A stretch of 64,000 nt of DNA from Aeromicrobium sp. Root236. Its GTDB lineage: Bacteria > Actinomycetota > Actinomycetes > Propionibacteriales > Nocardioidaceae. Position numbers and translations under genes: made by a program. Shown one piece after another: positions 51,466 to 61,225 of the stretch; the stretch's first letter is position 1; each line of letters starts with the position of its first letter. The notes beneath the pieces are model-generated. The model was not told where the DNA came from. It did not search any database and saw nothing but the letters and a program-made list of their open reading frames with translations. The stretch covers positions 62,001 through 126,000 of the forward strand of contig NZ_LMIS01000001.1 in NCBI RefSeq assembly GCF_001428805.1, in the 5' to 3' direction.

Positions 51466-52355
51466 CGCAACGCAGCCTCGAGCGCCGTCGTGAGATCGGG
51501 CTGCTCGAACGTGAACCCGGTGTCGGCCAGTGCAGCGGGGGAGACCCGCATCGATCCGAGCAGGTCGTCGGCCATGCTGCCGAGCGCTGCCTTGATCGCG
51601 AAGCGCGGCGCCACGAGGAAGGTCGGCCGGTGCACGACGTCTCCGAGCGTGTCGGTGAACTCGGCGTTGGTGACCGGCACCGGCGCACCGAAGTTGAACG
51701 GGCCGCGGAGGTCGGGGGACTCGATCAGCAGCGTCGCGGCGCGGATCCAGTCGTTGAGCGAGATGTAGGACATGTAGTGACGGCCGGGCCCGAGCCGGGC
51801 GCCGAGTCCGAGCTTCCAGAACGGGACCATGAACCGCAGCAGGCCTTCGTCGGCCTTGAGCACCAACGTCGTACGGATGAAGCAGACCCGCGCTCCGGCG
51901 TCGACGGCCGGCGTGGCGGCGGCCTCCCAGGCCTGGACGACGCCGGGCAGGAACCCCGAGTCGGCGGGGCCCGTGCGCTCGGTGAGCACCTCGTCACCAC
52001 AGTCGACGCCGTAGTAGGACATTCCCGACGCCGAGATCAGCGCAGGCGGACTGGCCGACGCGGCGACGGCCTTGGCGAGCGTGCCGGTCGTCGAGGTCCG
52101 CGACTCGAGGATGGCCTTGCGCTGCTTCGCGGTGCGGGGCCACCGCGCCACGGAGGACCCGGACAGGTTGACCACGGCGTCGGCACGATCGATCACGATC
52201 TGGTCGATGCGCCCCGTGTAGGGGTCCCACAGCGAGGCGTCGTCGGCGGGGTCAGCCGAACGGACCAGGCGGGTGACCTGGTGCCCGCGCAGACGCAGGT
52301 GCTGCGTCAGCGCGGTACCGAGGAACCCTGAGGCGCCACCAATGACGACCTGCAC
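51462..52355 (-). CDS. TIGR01777/SDR39U1 family NAD-binding epimerase-like protein
   Basis: A 297-residue extended SDR-like protein with GGASGFLGTALTQHL at residues 6-20, NLSGSSVARWPRTAKQRKAILESR in the middle and the family C-terminus FEQPDLTTALEAALR. It lies 3 bases after the E2 acyltransferase gene, the position of Rv2216 next to dlaT (Rv2215) in M. tuberculosis. Enzymatic substrate unknown. GTG start. Confidence 0.9.
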   Translation of the reverse strand: MQVVIGGASGFLGTALTQHLRLRGHQVTRLVRSADPADDASLWDPYTGRIDQIVIDRADAVVNLSGSSVARWPRTAKQRKAILESRTSTTGTLAKAVAASASPPALISASGMSYYGVDCGDEVLTERTGPADSGFLPGVVQAWEAAATPAVDAGARVCFIRTTLVLKADEGLLRFMVPFWKLGLGARLGPGRHYMSYISLNDWIRAATLLIESPDLRGPFNFGAPVPVTNAEFTDTLGDVVHRPTFLVAPRFAIKAALGSMADDLLGSMRVSPAALADTGFTFEQPDLTTALEAALR

Positions 52356-52358
52356 GGG

Positions 52359-54275
52359 TCAGGACCCGAGCTCGCCCTCGAACTGTCCACCCTCAAGGCG
52401 CTGCTTGATCGCCGTGAGGAACCGGCCGGCGTCGGCGCCGTCAATGATCCGGTGGTCGTAGGTCAGCGAGAGGTAGGCCATGCTGCGCACCGAGATGCTG
52501 TCGCTGCCCTGCGCGTCGGTCACCACGACCGGGCGCTTGACGACGGCGCCGACACCCAGGATCGCGACCTGCGGCTGGTTGATGATCGGCGTGTCGAACA
52601 GGGCGCCGTTGCTGCCGAGGTTGGTGATCGAGAACGTCGCACCGGAGAGCTCGTCGGGCGAGATCTTGTTGGTGCGGGTGCGCTCGGCGGCGTCGGCGAT
52701 CTTGCGGGCCAGGCCCGCGATCGACAGGTCACCGGCGTCCTTGATCGTCGGGACGATCAGGCCGCGCTCGGTGTCGACCGCGATGCCCAGGTGCTCGCCG
52801 GCCGGGTACGTGATCGTCCCCTCCTCGAGATCCAGGGCAGCGTTGAGCTTGGGGTAGACCTTGAGCGCCTCGATGGTCGCCTTGGCGAAGAACGGGAGGT
52901 AGGTCAGCTTGACGCCCTCACGCTCGAGGAACGCGTTCTTGTGGCGAGCCCGCAGACGGGCCACCTCGGTGACGTCGACCTCGTGGACTTGCGTCAGCTG
53001 GGCCGAGATCTCCAGCGACTCCACCAGGCGCGAGGCGATGACCTTGCGCAGGCGCGAGACCTTCTCGGTCTTGCCGCGCAGCGCCGACGGCTCAGCCGGG
53101 GCAGCGGCTGCCGGGGCAGCAGCGGGTGCGCCCGCGGCCGCCGGGGCGGCCTCAGGTGCGGCAGCCGGCTTCGCGGCAGCGTCGAGCACGTCCTGCTTGC
53201 GGATGCGACCGCCGACGCCGGTGCCGGTCACGGTCGACAGGTCGACGTCGTGCTGCTTGGCGAGCTTGCGGACGATCGGCGTGACGTACGTGTCGCCGGT
53301 GGCGCTGGGCGATGCAGCGGGAACCGGTGCCGGCTCGGGCGCCGGAGCCGGGGCGGCCTGCGGGGCCTCGGCCTGCGGAGCCGGGGCGGCCTGTGGGGCC
53401 GGGGCCTCGGCGGGCGGTGACGACTCGGCCGGGTTGGCCTGCGACTCCGGATCGGCCGGAGCTGGCTCCGACGCGGCTGCCGGTTCGGGCGTGGGCTCGG
53501 GTGCCGGTGCCTCCGGTGCGGGGGCTGCCTCGGGCGCGGGTGCGGCGGGCGCACTCTCGGCCGGGGCCGAGTCCGCGGACCCGATGATGGCCAGCTCGGC
53601 GCCGACCTCGACCGTCTCGTCCTCGGCGACCTTGATCTCGAGGAGCTTGCCGGCGACCGGCGACGGGATCTCGGTGTCGACCTTGTCGGTGGAGATCTCG
53701 AGGAGCGGCTCGTCGACGGCGACGTCGTCACCGACCTGCTTGAGCCACTGGGTCACGGTGCCCTCGGTGACGCTCTCGCCCAGGGCGGGCAGGGTCACGG
53801 CGGTGCCGCCACCTGACGACGGTGCGGTCTCGGGCTGCGGTGCCGGGGCGTTCTCGGCGGCAGCCTGCTGGGCGTCGGCGCTGCCGGCGGGGGCGGGGGA
53901 CCGCTCCTCCGAAGCGCTCTCGGCGACGGGCTGCTCGGCCGGAGCCTCTGGAGCGGGCTCGGCGGCCGGCGCCTCGGCGGGTGCCTCGGCTGCTGGGGCC
54001 TCGGACGCCGGGGCGGCGTCGCCGCCGGCGCTCTCGCCCTCCTCGCCGATGATCGCGAGCACGGCACCGACCTCGACGGTGTCGTCCTCGTTGGCCTTGA
54101 TCTCGAGCAGCACGCCCGCGACGGGCGACGGGATCTCGGTGTCGACCTTGTCGGTGGAGATCTCGAGCAGGGGCTCATCGACCGCGACAGTGTCGCCGAC
54201 CTGCTTGAGCCATTGGGTGACTGTGCCCTCGGTGACGCTTTCGCCGAGAGCGGGAAGGGTGACAGACGTAGCCAT
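52359..54275 (-). CDS. sucB: dihydrolipoamide acyltransferase (E2) with two lipoyl domains
   Basis: A 638-residue core of a 2-oxoacid dehydrogenase complex. Two lipoyl domains (about 1-80 and 160-240) each have the lipoylated Lys in [14 protein letters not shown], joined by Ala/Pro/Glu-rich flexible linkers. A peripheral subunit-binding domain follows ([19 protein letters not shown]). The C-terminal catalytic domain carries [13 protein letters not shown] (DHRxxDG). In actinobacteria one E2 (DlaT, Rv2215) serves pyruvate dehydrogenase and peroxide defence, so sucB here is a conventional name. Follows lpd by 21 bases. Confidence 0.95.
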   Translation of the reverse strand: MATSVTLPALGESVTEGTVTQWLKQVGDTVAVDEPLLEISTDKVDTEIPSPVAGVLLEIKANEDDTVEVGAVLAIIGEEGESAGGDAAPASEAPAAEAPAEAPAAEPAPEAPAEQPVAESASEERSPAPAGSADAQQAAAENAPAPQPETAPSSGGGTAVTLPALGESVTEGTVTQWLKQVGDDVAVDEPLLEISTDKVDTEIPSPVAGKLLEIKVAEDETVEVGAELAIIGSADSAPAESAPAAPAPEAAPAPEAPAPEPTPEPAAASEPAPADPESQANPAESSPPAEAPAPQAAPAPQAEAPQAAPAPAPEPAPVPAASPSATGDTYVTPIVRKLAKQHDVDLSTVTGTGVGGRIRKQDVLDAAAKPAAAPEAAPAAAGAPAAAPAAAAPAEPSALRGKTEKVSRLRKVIASRLVESLEISAQLTQVHEVDVTEVARLRARHKNAFLEREGVKLTYLPFFAKATIEALKVYPKLNAALDLEEGTITYPAGEHLGIAVDTERGLIVPTIKDAGDLSIAGLARKIADAAERTRTNKISPDELSGATFSITNLGSNGALFDTPIINQPQVAILGVGAVVKRPVVVTDAQGSDSISVRSMAYLSLTYDHRIIDGADAGRFLTAIKQRLEGGQFEGELGS

Positions 54276-54296
54276 GATGTCCTCTGGTTCTCCGGG

Positions 54297-55679
54297 TCAG
54301 GCGTGTGAGTGGAGCGGTTTGCCGGCGAGAGCGAGTGCTGCTTCGCCGAGTGCTTCGTTCTGCGTGGGGTGGGCGTGGATGAACTGCGCCACGTCCTCGG
54401 GATAAGCCTCCCAGTTGACCATCAGGGACGCCTCTCCGACCTGCTCGCCGTAGCGGGCACCGATCATGTGGACGCCCACGATGGGGCCGTCCTTCTCGCG
54501 TACGAGCTTGACGCTGCCCGCTGTGCCGAGGATCTGGGACTTGCCGTTGCCGCCCAGGTTGTAGTCCTGGATCTCGACCTTGTCGTCGCCGTACTTCTCG
54601 CGGGCCTGGGGCTCGGTGAGGCCGACGGAGGCGATCTCGGGGTCGCAGTAGGTGACGCGGGGGATGCCTGAGTCGATCACGGGCTGCGGGTTGAGCCCGG
54701 CGATCTCCTCGGCGACGAAGATGCCGTGCGCGAAGCCGCGGTGCGCGAGCTGCAGTCCGGGCACGAGGTCACCGACCGCGAACACGCCGTCGACGTTGGT
54801 CGCGAGGCGCTCGTTGGTGGGCACCCAGCCACGGTCGACCGTGATGCCCGCCTCCTCGTAGCCCATGCCGGCGGAGTTGGGCCCACGACCGACGGCGACG
54901 AGCACCAGGTCGGTGTCGATCGTCGTGCCGTCCTCGAGCGAGACGGTCACACCGGACTCGGTCTGCTCGACGCTGCTGAACTTGACGCCGGTCTTGAAGT
55001 TGATCTTGCGCTTGCGGAACGCGCGCTCGAGCTGCTTGGACAGCGACGGGTCCTCGAGGGGGATCAGCGTCGGCAGTCCCTCGATGATCGTGACGTCGGC
55101 GCCGAACGACTTCCAGACCGACGCGAACTCGACGCCGATGACGCTGCCACCGATGATGACGACCTTCTCGGGGACCTCGCTCATCGTGAGCGCCTCGGAG
55201 CTCGTGATGACCCGGCCGCCGATGTCGAGGCCCAGGGTGCGGGACACCGAGCCGGTGGCCAGCACGACGTTGGTGCCGGTGTAGCGCTCGCCGTTGACCT
55301 CGACGGTCTTGGGATCGACGAGCTTGCCCTCACCCTCGACGACCGTGATGCCGCCGGACTTGATGAGCCCCTGCAGGCCCTTGTAGAGGCGGTCGATCAC
55401 GCCGTCCTTGTACTTGTTGACCGCGGGCATGTCGACGCCGTCGAACGTCGACTTGATGCCGTAGTGCTCACCGTCGCGGGACAGGTCGGCGACCTCTGCG
55501 GAGTGCAGCAGCGCCTTGGTCGGGATGCAGCCGGTATGCAGGCAGGTGCCGCCCAGCTTGCCCTTCTCGATCAGCGCGACGGACTTGCCGAGCTGGACCG
55601 CACGCAGCGCGCAGGCGTATCCGCCACTGCCGCCGCCGAGAATCACGATGTCGAAGTTGTTGCCGGCGACGTCCGCCAC
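54297..55679 (-). CDS. lpdA: dihydrolipoamide dehydrogenase (E3)
   Basis: A 460-residue flavoprotein that reoxidises dihydrolipoyl groups with NAD+. FAD loop GGGSGGYACALRA at 15-27, redox disulfide C46-C51 in GGTCLHTGC, NAD motif IIGGSVIGVEFAS and the C-terminal His-Glu pair in HAHPTQNE. GTG 55679 has GGGAGGAA just upstream and was chosen over GTG 55691. First gene of lpd-sucB-SDR-DinB. Having E3 beside E2 is a variation from M. tuberculosis, where lpdC is elsewhere. Confidence 0.97.
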   Translation of the reverse strand: MADVAGNNFDIVILGGGSGGYACALRAVQLGKSVALIEKGKLGGTCLHTGCIPTKALLHSAEVADLSRDGEHYGIKSTFDGVDMPAVNKYKDGVIDRLYKGLQGLIKSGGITVVEGEGKLVDPKTVEVNGERYTGTNVVLATGSVSRTLGLDIGGRVITSSEALTMSEVPEKVVIIGGSVIGVEFASVWKSFGADVTIIEGLPTLIPLEDPSLSKQLERAFRKRKINFKTGVKFSSVEQTESGVTVSLEDGTTIDTDLVLVAVGRGPNSAGMGYEEAGITVDRGWVPTNERLATNVDGVFAVGDLVPGLQLAHRGFAHGIFVAEEIAGLNPQPVIDSGIPRVTYCDPEIASVGLTEPQAREKYGDDKVEIQDYNLGGNGKSQILGTAGSVKLVREKDGPIVGVHMIGARYGEQVGEASLMVNWEAYPEDVAQFIHAHPTQNEALGEAALALAGKPLHSHA

Positions 55680-55783
55680 GGTTCCTCCCAAGGATGTCGT
55701 TCGTCATCATCTTGTCACTTGCGGCAACCACGCTGCCACCGGGGTTGATCGGGGTATGCCCGACGATCGGGCACACTTGTGCC

Positions 55784-56359
55784 ATGGGAATCTTCCGAGG
55801 CCGCAAGGCCAGGACGGACGGCGGCGCCGTGGTCTCGGACCGCAACGCGAGCCGCGCCGACCTCGACGCGCTGCGCGCCTTCGCCGAGTCACGCAAGGGC
55901 GTCGAGGCGTACGTCGAGCCCAAGACCTCGGTCACCCAGACGACGCTGCTGCTCGTCGCCTCGGACGGCGAGTCGATCCGTCGCCGGGTCGCTTCGGCGC
56001 AGGCCGCGTTCGAGTTCGCCCGCAAGAGGCTCAACATCCCGGTCTACGACGCCAACCTGGTCGGCATCCCGTCACGCAAGCGTGACTACGACCTGCGCAA
56101 GGCCAAGGGCACCCCGACGCCGCCGTCGGCCTCGTCCGCACCCCAGCCTGCCAAGCAGACGCCCAAGGAGCTCGCGGCGATCATGACGCTCGAGTCGATC
56201 GCCGGCGTCGATCCGCTGCCGACCAACCCGTCGTTCGATGAGCTCATGCGGGTCTATCGCAAGGCTCGCAAGCAGGCGCACCCCGACCGGCTCGGTGGCG
56301 AGCGCACCAAGTGGGACACCGTCGAGGACGCTGCACGAGCCCTCGGCCTCCCCGACTGA
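55784..56359 (+). CDS. hypothetical protein with C-terminal J-domain-like region
   Basis: A 191-residue cytosolic protein. Residues 15-110 form an alpha/beta domain with TQTTLLLVASDGESIRRRVAS. After a Pro/Ser/Ala linker, residues 150-191 resemble helices II-III of a DnaJ J-domain: YRKARKQAHPDRLGG with HPD at 166-168 and WDTVEDAARALG. It could recruit a DnaK partner. ATG 55784 begins MGIFRGRKAR; an earlier ATG in frame would read through the lpd promoter region. No known name. Confidence 0.75.
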   Translation: MGIFRGRKARTDGGAVVSDRNASRADLDALRAFAESRKGVEAYVEPKTSVTQTTLLLVASDGESIRRRVASAQAAFEFARKRLNIPVYDANLVGIPSRKRDYDLRKAKGTPTPPSASSAPQPAKQTPKELAAIMTLESIAGVDPLPTNPSFDELMRVYRKARKQAHPDRLGGERTKWDTVEDAARALGLPD

Positions 56360-56363
56360 CCCG

Positions 56364-56428
56364 CCGAGATCTGGCCTCAGATCCACCTCGACGCGTGGCT
56401 CCGACGTGGATCATCGGCCAGATCTCGG
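56364..56428. repeat. 65-base nested inverted repeat
   Basis: Outer arms CCGAGATCTGGCC (56364-56376) and GGCCAGATCTCGG (56416-56428) are exact complements over 13 bases. Inner arms ATCCAC and GTGGAT are also complementary. It fills the convergent gap between the J-domain-like gene and the serine hydrolase gene and probably terminates both, or is a REP-like mobile repeat. Confidence 0.6.
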
Positions 56429-56437
56429 AGATTCCGG

Positions 56438-57790
56438 CTAGTGCCAGCCGGCGTCGTCGATGCCGCCCGGGATCGTGGCACCGGGATCGTAGGGCGTACG
56501 CGTGAACACGAACGACGCCAGCACCAGGCGGATGGCGTGGCCGGACGCGTCGTGCTCCACCGTCAGCGGCTCGCCGGTGTAGTAGCCGTCGAGGCCGGTC
56601 CACCGGTCTCCGTCCGGCTTGAACCGGGCTCCGCGTCCCTCTCCGGGCGTGCCGAGGCGCAGGTGGCCGTCGGGGGCCAGGGTCAGCCTGAACTCGTACG
56701 TTCCCCAGTACCACGGGCCGACGAGGTCGAGGCGCGCCTGCTGCGAGGCGTCGGCGGTCCACGGTTTCGGCGGGACCGGCTCTTTCTCGGCGAAGAGGCT
56801 GAGCAGCTCGGTGGTCGCCTTGCCGAGCCCGCTGGTCGCGTTCGTCATCAGCACGATCCCGTCGCCGGACTCGACGTCGACGCGCAGGTCCGCGAGGAAC
56901 CCCGGCATCGATCCGCCATGGCCCGCGTAGCGGCGGCCGTCGACGTTCCAGGTCTGCCAGCCGAGGCCGTGTGCCCCGGTCCACGGCGCTCCGGCGACGT
57001 CGTTGACCGCGATCGGCCGAAGCATCTCCTTGAGCGTCTCCGCCTTGAGGACGCTGCCGGTCCGGCCACCGAGGAAGGCGGCCCACCGTGAGAGGTCCTC
57101 GACCGTGGACCACAGCTGACCGGCCGGCGCCATGGAGACGGCATCGTGCTCGGGCTCGACGTGCACGAGATCGGCGAGCGGATGCACGGCGAGCCCAGGA
57201 GCCGCGGGGGAGACGGGCCGTGTCGTCGTACGGGTCATGCCGAGAGGCTCGAGCAGCCCCTCCCGTACGGCGTCCTGCCACGGCTGGTCGCGCAACCGGG
57301 CGACGAGCTCGCCGAGCACGGCGTAGCCGACGTTGGAGTAGTGGAAGCCGGTGCCTGGCGTGGCGCGCAGATGGACGCCGGATGCGAGCAGGGCGTTCCA
57401 GGCGTCCCCGGGGGTGCGCTCCCACCACTCGCCGTCGGTCTCCGCCTTCAGGCCTGAGGTGTGGGTCAACAGCTGCGCGATCGTCACCTGCCCGAACGGC
57501 ACCTCTGGCAGGTGCGTCCCGATCGAGTCGCCGATGTCGAGGTGCCCTTCGTCACGGAGACGCATGACCTCGACCGCGACGAACGTCTTGGAGATCGAGC
57601 CGATCCGGTACTGCGTGTCCGTCGTCGATGAGGGTCCGTCTGGGCGGCCGTCGAGGGTGCCGGCGGCGTCGGACCACACGATCGCCCCGTCGCGCACGAT
57701 GCCGGCCGCGATCGACGGGAGGCGCTGCTTGGACTGCTCGACGGCGAGCCGCTGCGACAGGGCTCGCGCGGTCGAAGGATCGATCGTCAT
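56438..57790 (-). CDS. serine hydrolase, beta-lactamase/DD-peptidase family (class C-like)
   Basis: A 450-residue enzyme. The active-site Ser is in SISK (65-68), the second motif is YSN (151-153) and the third GHGGS near residue 295. No signal peptide is seen, so a cytoplasmic esterase or aminopeptidase-like role is likelier than a secreted beta-lactamase. A C-terminal lipocalin-like domain (about 350-450) carries VGPWYWGTYEFRL. The ATG overlaps the pepA stop (ATGA), so the two are coupled. Confidence 0.9.
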   Translation of the reverse strand: MTIDPSTARALSQRLAVEQSKQRLPSIAAGIVRDGAIVWSDAAGTLDGRPDGPSSTTDTQYRIGSISKTFVAVEVMRLRDEGHLDIGDSIGTHLPEVPFGQVTIAQLLTHTSGLKAETDGEWWERTPGDAWNALLASGVHLRATPGTGFHYSNVGYAVLGELVARLRDQPWQDAVREGLLEPLGMTRTTTRPVSPAAPGLAVHPLADLVHVEPEHDAVSMAPAGQLWSTVEDLSRWAAFLGGRTGSVLKAETLKEMLRPIAVNDVAGAPWTGAHGLGWQTWNVDGRRYAGHGGSMPGFLADLRVDVESGDGIVLMTNATSGLGKATTELLSLFAEKEPVPPKPWTADASQQARLDLVGPWYWGTYEFRLTLAPDGHLRLGTPGEGRGARFKPDGDRWTGLDGYYTGEPLTVEHDASGHAIRLVLASFVFTRTPYDPGATIPGGIDDAGWH

Positions 57791-59235
57791 CGAGTCCCGG
57801 CCAGCTCCGTCGCGAGTCGGACGAGCGTACGTACTCCGACACCCGTGCCGCCGACCGGCGTGTAGTCGACGGCGCTGCCCTCGTTGAACGACGGCCCGGC
57901 GATGTCGAGGTGGGCCCACGGGATGTCGTTGACGAACTCCCGCAGGAACGCCGCGGCGAACAGGGCGCCGCCATAGGGCTTGGGGTTGTGCTGGCGCAGG
58001 TCGGCGAGGCTCGACGAGGTGACCTTGCCCTTCATCTCCTCGGTGATCGGCAGCGGCCACATCGACTCGCCGGCGGACTTCGACGCCGCGAACACCTGGT
58101 CGCCGAACTCCTCGTCGTTGCCGAGGATGCCGCTCGTGAGCTCGCCGAGGGCCACCATGCAGGCACCGGTCAACGTGGCGACGTCGATGATGCGGTCGGC
58201 CTTGGACTCGGCGGCGAGGGCAAGGCCGTCGGCGAGGACGAGGCGTCCCTCGGCATCGGTGTTGTGCACCTCGACCGTGGAGCCGCTGCGCATCGTGAGC
58301 ACGTCGCCGGGGCGGGTGGCGCTGCCGCTGGGCATGTTCTCGGCGATGCAGGCGTACGCCGTGACCTTGATCGGCAGGCCGAGGCGGGCGATCGCGACAG
58401 TCGCCGCCGCGATCGCGGCCGCACCCGCCATGTCGAGCTTCATGGTCTGCATCGACGCGCCGGGCTTGATCGAGAGTCCGCCCGAGTCGAACGTGATGCC
58501 CTTGCCGACGAGCGCCAGGTGGGTGACGGCGTTGGCGGGGGCGTACGTGAGGGTCACGAGGCGCGGCGGGCTGTCGGAGCCCTGTCCGACGCCGAGGATG
58601 CCGCCGCACCGCTCCTTGGCGAGCCGCTTCTCGTCCCAGACGCTGACCTTGACGTCAGTGCCGGCGTGCGCCGTGATCGCGTCGGCGAAGTCGGCCGGCC
58701 GCAGGTCACCGGGAGGCGTGTTGACCCAGTCGCGGGTGATGTTGACGGCCTCGGCGACGGTCGTCGCCCGCTCGACCGCCTTGGTCGCGGTCGTCTGGCG
58801 GGCGAACGGGCTCAGGATGACGGCGCTCTTGAGCTTGGGCTTCTTGGCGTCGCCCTTCTTCCTCGTCTTGTAGGTGTCGTAGGAGTAGGCCCCGAGCTGG
58901 GCGCCCTCGGCGATGGCCTCGACCTCGTCGACGCCGGCAGGATGCAGCGCGATCGCGACGCTCGTGGCGTTCTTGGCCGCGCGGATGCCGCGGGCGGTGG
59001 CACGCCGGAGGTCCTCGGCCGTGGGCTCGGCAGGCAGCGCCACGGCGACGACCAGCGGCGCCTTCGCCGCGTCGCCGGCAGGGAACGTGACGGTCTGCCC
59101 CTTCTCACCCGTGAAGCCCAGCAGGTCCAGCGTCGCGGCCAGGTCGCCCTTGTCGTCGTCGCCTCGGATCCCGAGGATCAGGGCGTCGGCGCGCGCGGTG
59201 GACGGCTTGGCGGTGCTGAGGGTCACGGAAAGCAT
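57787..59235 (-). CDS. pepA: leucyl aminopeptidase (M17)
   Basis: A 482-residue di-zinc aminopeptidase. Ligands and catalytic residues appear in [11 protein letters not shown] (K245, D250) and the family signature NTDAEGRL (325-332). The N-terminal macro-like domain covers about 1-150. Length and gene context (near gcvT) agree with M. tuberculosis pepB (Rv2213). ATG 59235 was chosen; GTG 59244 would add three residues. It is followed by a coupled serine hydrolase gene, suggesting shared peptide or ester turnover. Confidence 0.95.
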   Translation of the reverse strand: MLSVTLSTAKPSTARADALILGIRGDDDKGDLAATLDLLGFTGEKGQTVTFPAGDAAKAPLVVAVALPAEPTAEDLRRATARGIRAAKNATSVAIALHPAGVDEVEAIAEGAQLGAYSYDTYKTRKKGDAKKPKLKSAVILSPFARQTTATKAVERATTVAEAVNITRDWVNTPPGDLRPADFADAITAHAGTDVKVSVWDEKRLAKERCGGILGVGQGSDSPPRLVTLTYAPANAVTHLALVGKGITFDSGGLSIKPGASMQTMKLDMAGAAAIAAATVAIARLGLPIKVTAYACIAENMPSGSATRPGDVLTMRSGSTVEVHNTDAEGRLVLADGLALAAESKADRIIDVATLTGACMVALGELTSGILGNDEEFGDQVFAASKSAGESMWPLPITEEMKGKVTSSSLADLRQHNPKPYGGALFAAAFLREFVNDIPWAHLDIAGPSFNEGSAVDYTPVGGTGVGVRTLVRLATELAGTR

Positions 59236-59293
59236 GTCCGCCACTCTAGGCTCGGGGGTCGGGGGCGCGCGACCCTGCTCTAGGTTGGCTGCC

Positions 59294-60394
59294 ATGGATC
59301 TGCTGCATTCGCCGTTGCACGACCGCCACGTCGCCCTGGGCGCCAAGCTCGCCGAGTTCGGCGGCTGGGACATGCCGCTCGAGTACGCCGGCGGTGGCGT
59401 GCTCGCCGAGCACAAGGCCGTACGCGAGGCCGTCGGCCTGTTCGACGTGAGTCACCTCGGCAAGGCGCTGGTGCGTGGCACGGGTGCTGCCGACTTCGTC
59501 AACCAGTGCCTCACCAACGACCTCGGGCGCATCGAGACCGGCAAGGCGCAGTACACCCTGTGCTGCGACGAGGACGGTGGCACCGTCGACGACCTCATCG
59601 CCTACCTGCGCAGCGACTTCGAGGTCTTCCTGATCCCCAACGCGGCTAACACCGCCGCCGTCGTCGCCCGGTTGCAGGCCGCGGCGCCGGAGGGCATCGA
59701 GGTCACCGACCAGCACCGCGACTTCGCCGTGCTGGCGATCCAGGGCCCCCTGAGCGACGAGGTGCTGACGTCCCTAGACCTGCCGGTCGACCACGAGTAC
59801 ATGTCGTTCGCCGACGCCACGATCGCCGGCCAGGACATCACGGTGTGCCGCACGGGCTACACCGGTGAGCGGGGCTACGAGCTGGTCGTCCCCTCGGCAT
59901 CGGCCGGCGAGGTCTGGGATGCCGTCATCGCGGCGGGGGAGCCGTACGGCATCCGCGCCTGCGGCCTCGGCGCGCGCGACACCCTGCGTACGGAGATGGG
60001 CTACCCGCTGCACGGCCACGAGCTGTCGCTCGAGATCAGCCCCGTCATGGCGCGTGCCGGCTGGGCCGTCGGCTGGAACAAGCCGGCGTTCTGGGGCAAG
60101 GAGGTGCTCGAGCGTCAGCGCGCGGAGAAGACCGTCCGCACGCTGCGCGGACTGCTCTCGCAGGGCCGTGGCATTCCGCGCCCAGGCATGAAGGTCCAGG
60201 ACGAGGACGGCGGCGAGCTCGGCGAGATCACCTCCGGCACGTTCTCGCCGACGCTGCGCCAGGGCATCGCGCTGGCGCTCCTCGAGCCGTCAGTCGCTGA
60301 CGGCGCGACCGTGATCGTCGACGTACGCGGGCGCTCCGAGGCGTTCACGGTGACCAAGCCGCCCTTCGTGCAACCGTCGACCAAGGAGGTCTGA
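59294..60394 (+). CDS. gcvT: aminomethyltransferase, glycine cleavage T protein
   Basis: A 366-residue folate enzyme of the glycine cleavage system. It begins [26 protein letters not shown]-type region [28 protein letters not shown] and the C-terminal tail [14 protein letters not shown] are intact. It takes the aminomethyl group from the lipoylated H protein, giving methylene-THF and ammonia. gcvH and gcvP are not in the window. ATG 59294; divergent from pepA. Confidence 0.94.
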   Translation: MDLLHSPLHDRHVALGAKLAEFGGWDMPLEYAGGGVLAEHKAVREAVGLFDVSHLGKALVRGTGAADFVNQCLTNDLGRIETGKAQYTLCCDEDGGTVDDLIAYLRSDFEVFLIPNAANTAAVVARLQAAAPEGIEVTDQHRDFAVLAIQGPLSDEVLTSLDLPVDHEYMSFADATIAGQDITVCRTGYTGERGYELVVPSASAGEVWDAVIAAGEPYGIRACGLGARDTLRTEMGYPLHGHELSLEISPVMARAGWAVGWNKPAFWGKEVLERQRAEKTVRTLRGLLSQGRGIPRPGMKVQDEDGGELGEITSGTFSPTLRQGIALALLEPSVADGATVIVDVRGRSEAFTVTKPPFVQPSTKEV

Positions 60395-60397
60395 ATC

Positions 60398-60601
60398 ATG
60401 GGCTGGACATGGACGTTGGAGGACTCGCTCGGTGAGGTCAAGGGCCGGTCCGAGGAGTTCGAGAGCCGCGGCGACGCCGAGTCGTGGGTCGGCGAGGAGT
60501 TCGGCGCACTGCTCGAGCAGGGCATCGACCAGGTGCGCTTGTTCGACGACGAGACCGAGGTCTACGGCCCGATGTCATTGCACGCGTCGACCGATTCGTA
60601 G
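60398..60601 (+). CDS. small conserved hypothetical protein after gcvT
   Basis: A 67-residue acidic protein (WTWTLEDSLGEV, SWVGEEFGALLEQGIDQVRLFDDE) beginning 3 bases after gcvT, clearly in the same transcript. Similar short proteins accompany gcvT in other actinobacteria. No motif suggests a function. A copy of the dispersed repeat arm follows it. Confidence 0.8.
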   Translation: MGWTWTLEDSLGEVKGRSEEFESRGDAESWVGEEFGALLEQGIDQVRLFDDETEVYGPMSLHASTDS

Positions 60602-60637
60602 GACCTCGCCCGCCACGCTGAGCGGGTCGCAACGTCC

Positions 60638-60652
60638 TTTCGACAGGCTCAA
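60638..60652. repeat. second copy of dispersed repeat arm
   Basis: TTTCGACAGGCTCAA is identical to the right arm of the element at 48007-48041. A degenerate left arm (CTGAGC...GGTCGCAA) precedes it. It lies between convergent genes, like the first copy. Confidence 0.55.
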
Positions 60653-60664
60653 GGACCGATCAGG

Positions 60665-61195
60665 TCAGTAGCGCTGAGCGAGCGCCTCGCCGCGCTCGAG
60701 CTGCGGCTTCGGCAGCCGGAAGCGGCGCAGCTGCGTGCTGCGGAAGAACGTGTACGGCGTCGCGCCGCGCGTCTCCTCGGGCTTGAACCGCTTCTTGAGC
60801 TCCTTGCGCAGTCCGCGGATCAGGATGAGCTCGTCGATGCCGAACGCCACCAGCATCACGGCCCACAGCAGTGAGGTGAGCACCGGCGCGATGTACAACG
60901 CCACCAGGATGATGATGAGCAGGGGGAGCAGGAACTCTCCGACGTTCCAGCGGCGGTCGACGTAGTCGCGGCAGAACTTGCGCACCGGCCCGCGCTCGCG
61001 AGCCGGCAGGTACTTCTCGTCACCGGTCTTGAGCGCCTCGCGCTGCTTGAGCCGGATCTCCTCGCGGGCGGCGCGTTCACGCTTGGCCTGCTCCTTGCGG
61101 GAGACCGGGACCTTCATCTGCTTCTTGCGCGCCGCTTCGGCCTCTTTGCGCGTCGGTGTGCGACGCCCCTTGCCGGCCTCTGTCTCGTCTACCAC
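60665..61195 (-). CDS. DUF3043 membrane protein
   Basis: A 176-residue actinobacterial protein: a 75-residue Lys/Arg/Glu-rich cytoplasmic N-terminus (RRTPTRKEAEAARKK), the signature FCRDYVDRRWNVGEFLLP, two membrane helices (about 90-105 and 108-125) and a basic tail. Matches DUF3043 (Rv1823/Rv2134-like class in layout; exact orthologue not claimed). Function unknown. Its start is 30 bases from the divergent pspA start. Confidence 0.9.
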   Translation of the reverse strand: MVDETEAGKGRRTPTRKEAEAARKKQMKVPVSRKEQAKRERAAREEIRLKQREALKTGDEKYLPARERGPVRKFCRDYVDRRWNVGEFLLPLLIIILVALYIAPVLTSLLWAVMLVAFGIDELILIRGLRKELKKRFKPEETRGATPYTFFRSTQLRRFRLPKPQLERGEALAQRY

Positions 61196-61225
61196 GGGCG
61201 CAACCCTACCCGTAGGCTTCTAGGC

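Noticed and set aside
57791-58609. Possible N-terminal extension of the serine hydrolase
   Set aside because: The open frame continues upstream but only antisense-like frame-shifted pepA sequence is encoded; the ATG overlapping the pepA stop gives the complete hydrolase.
59236-59293. Glycine riboswitch before gcvT
   Set aside because: The gap to pepA is under 60 bases and shows none of the conserved tandem aptamer segments.
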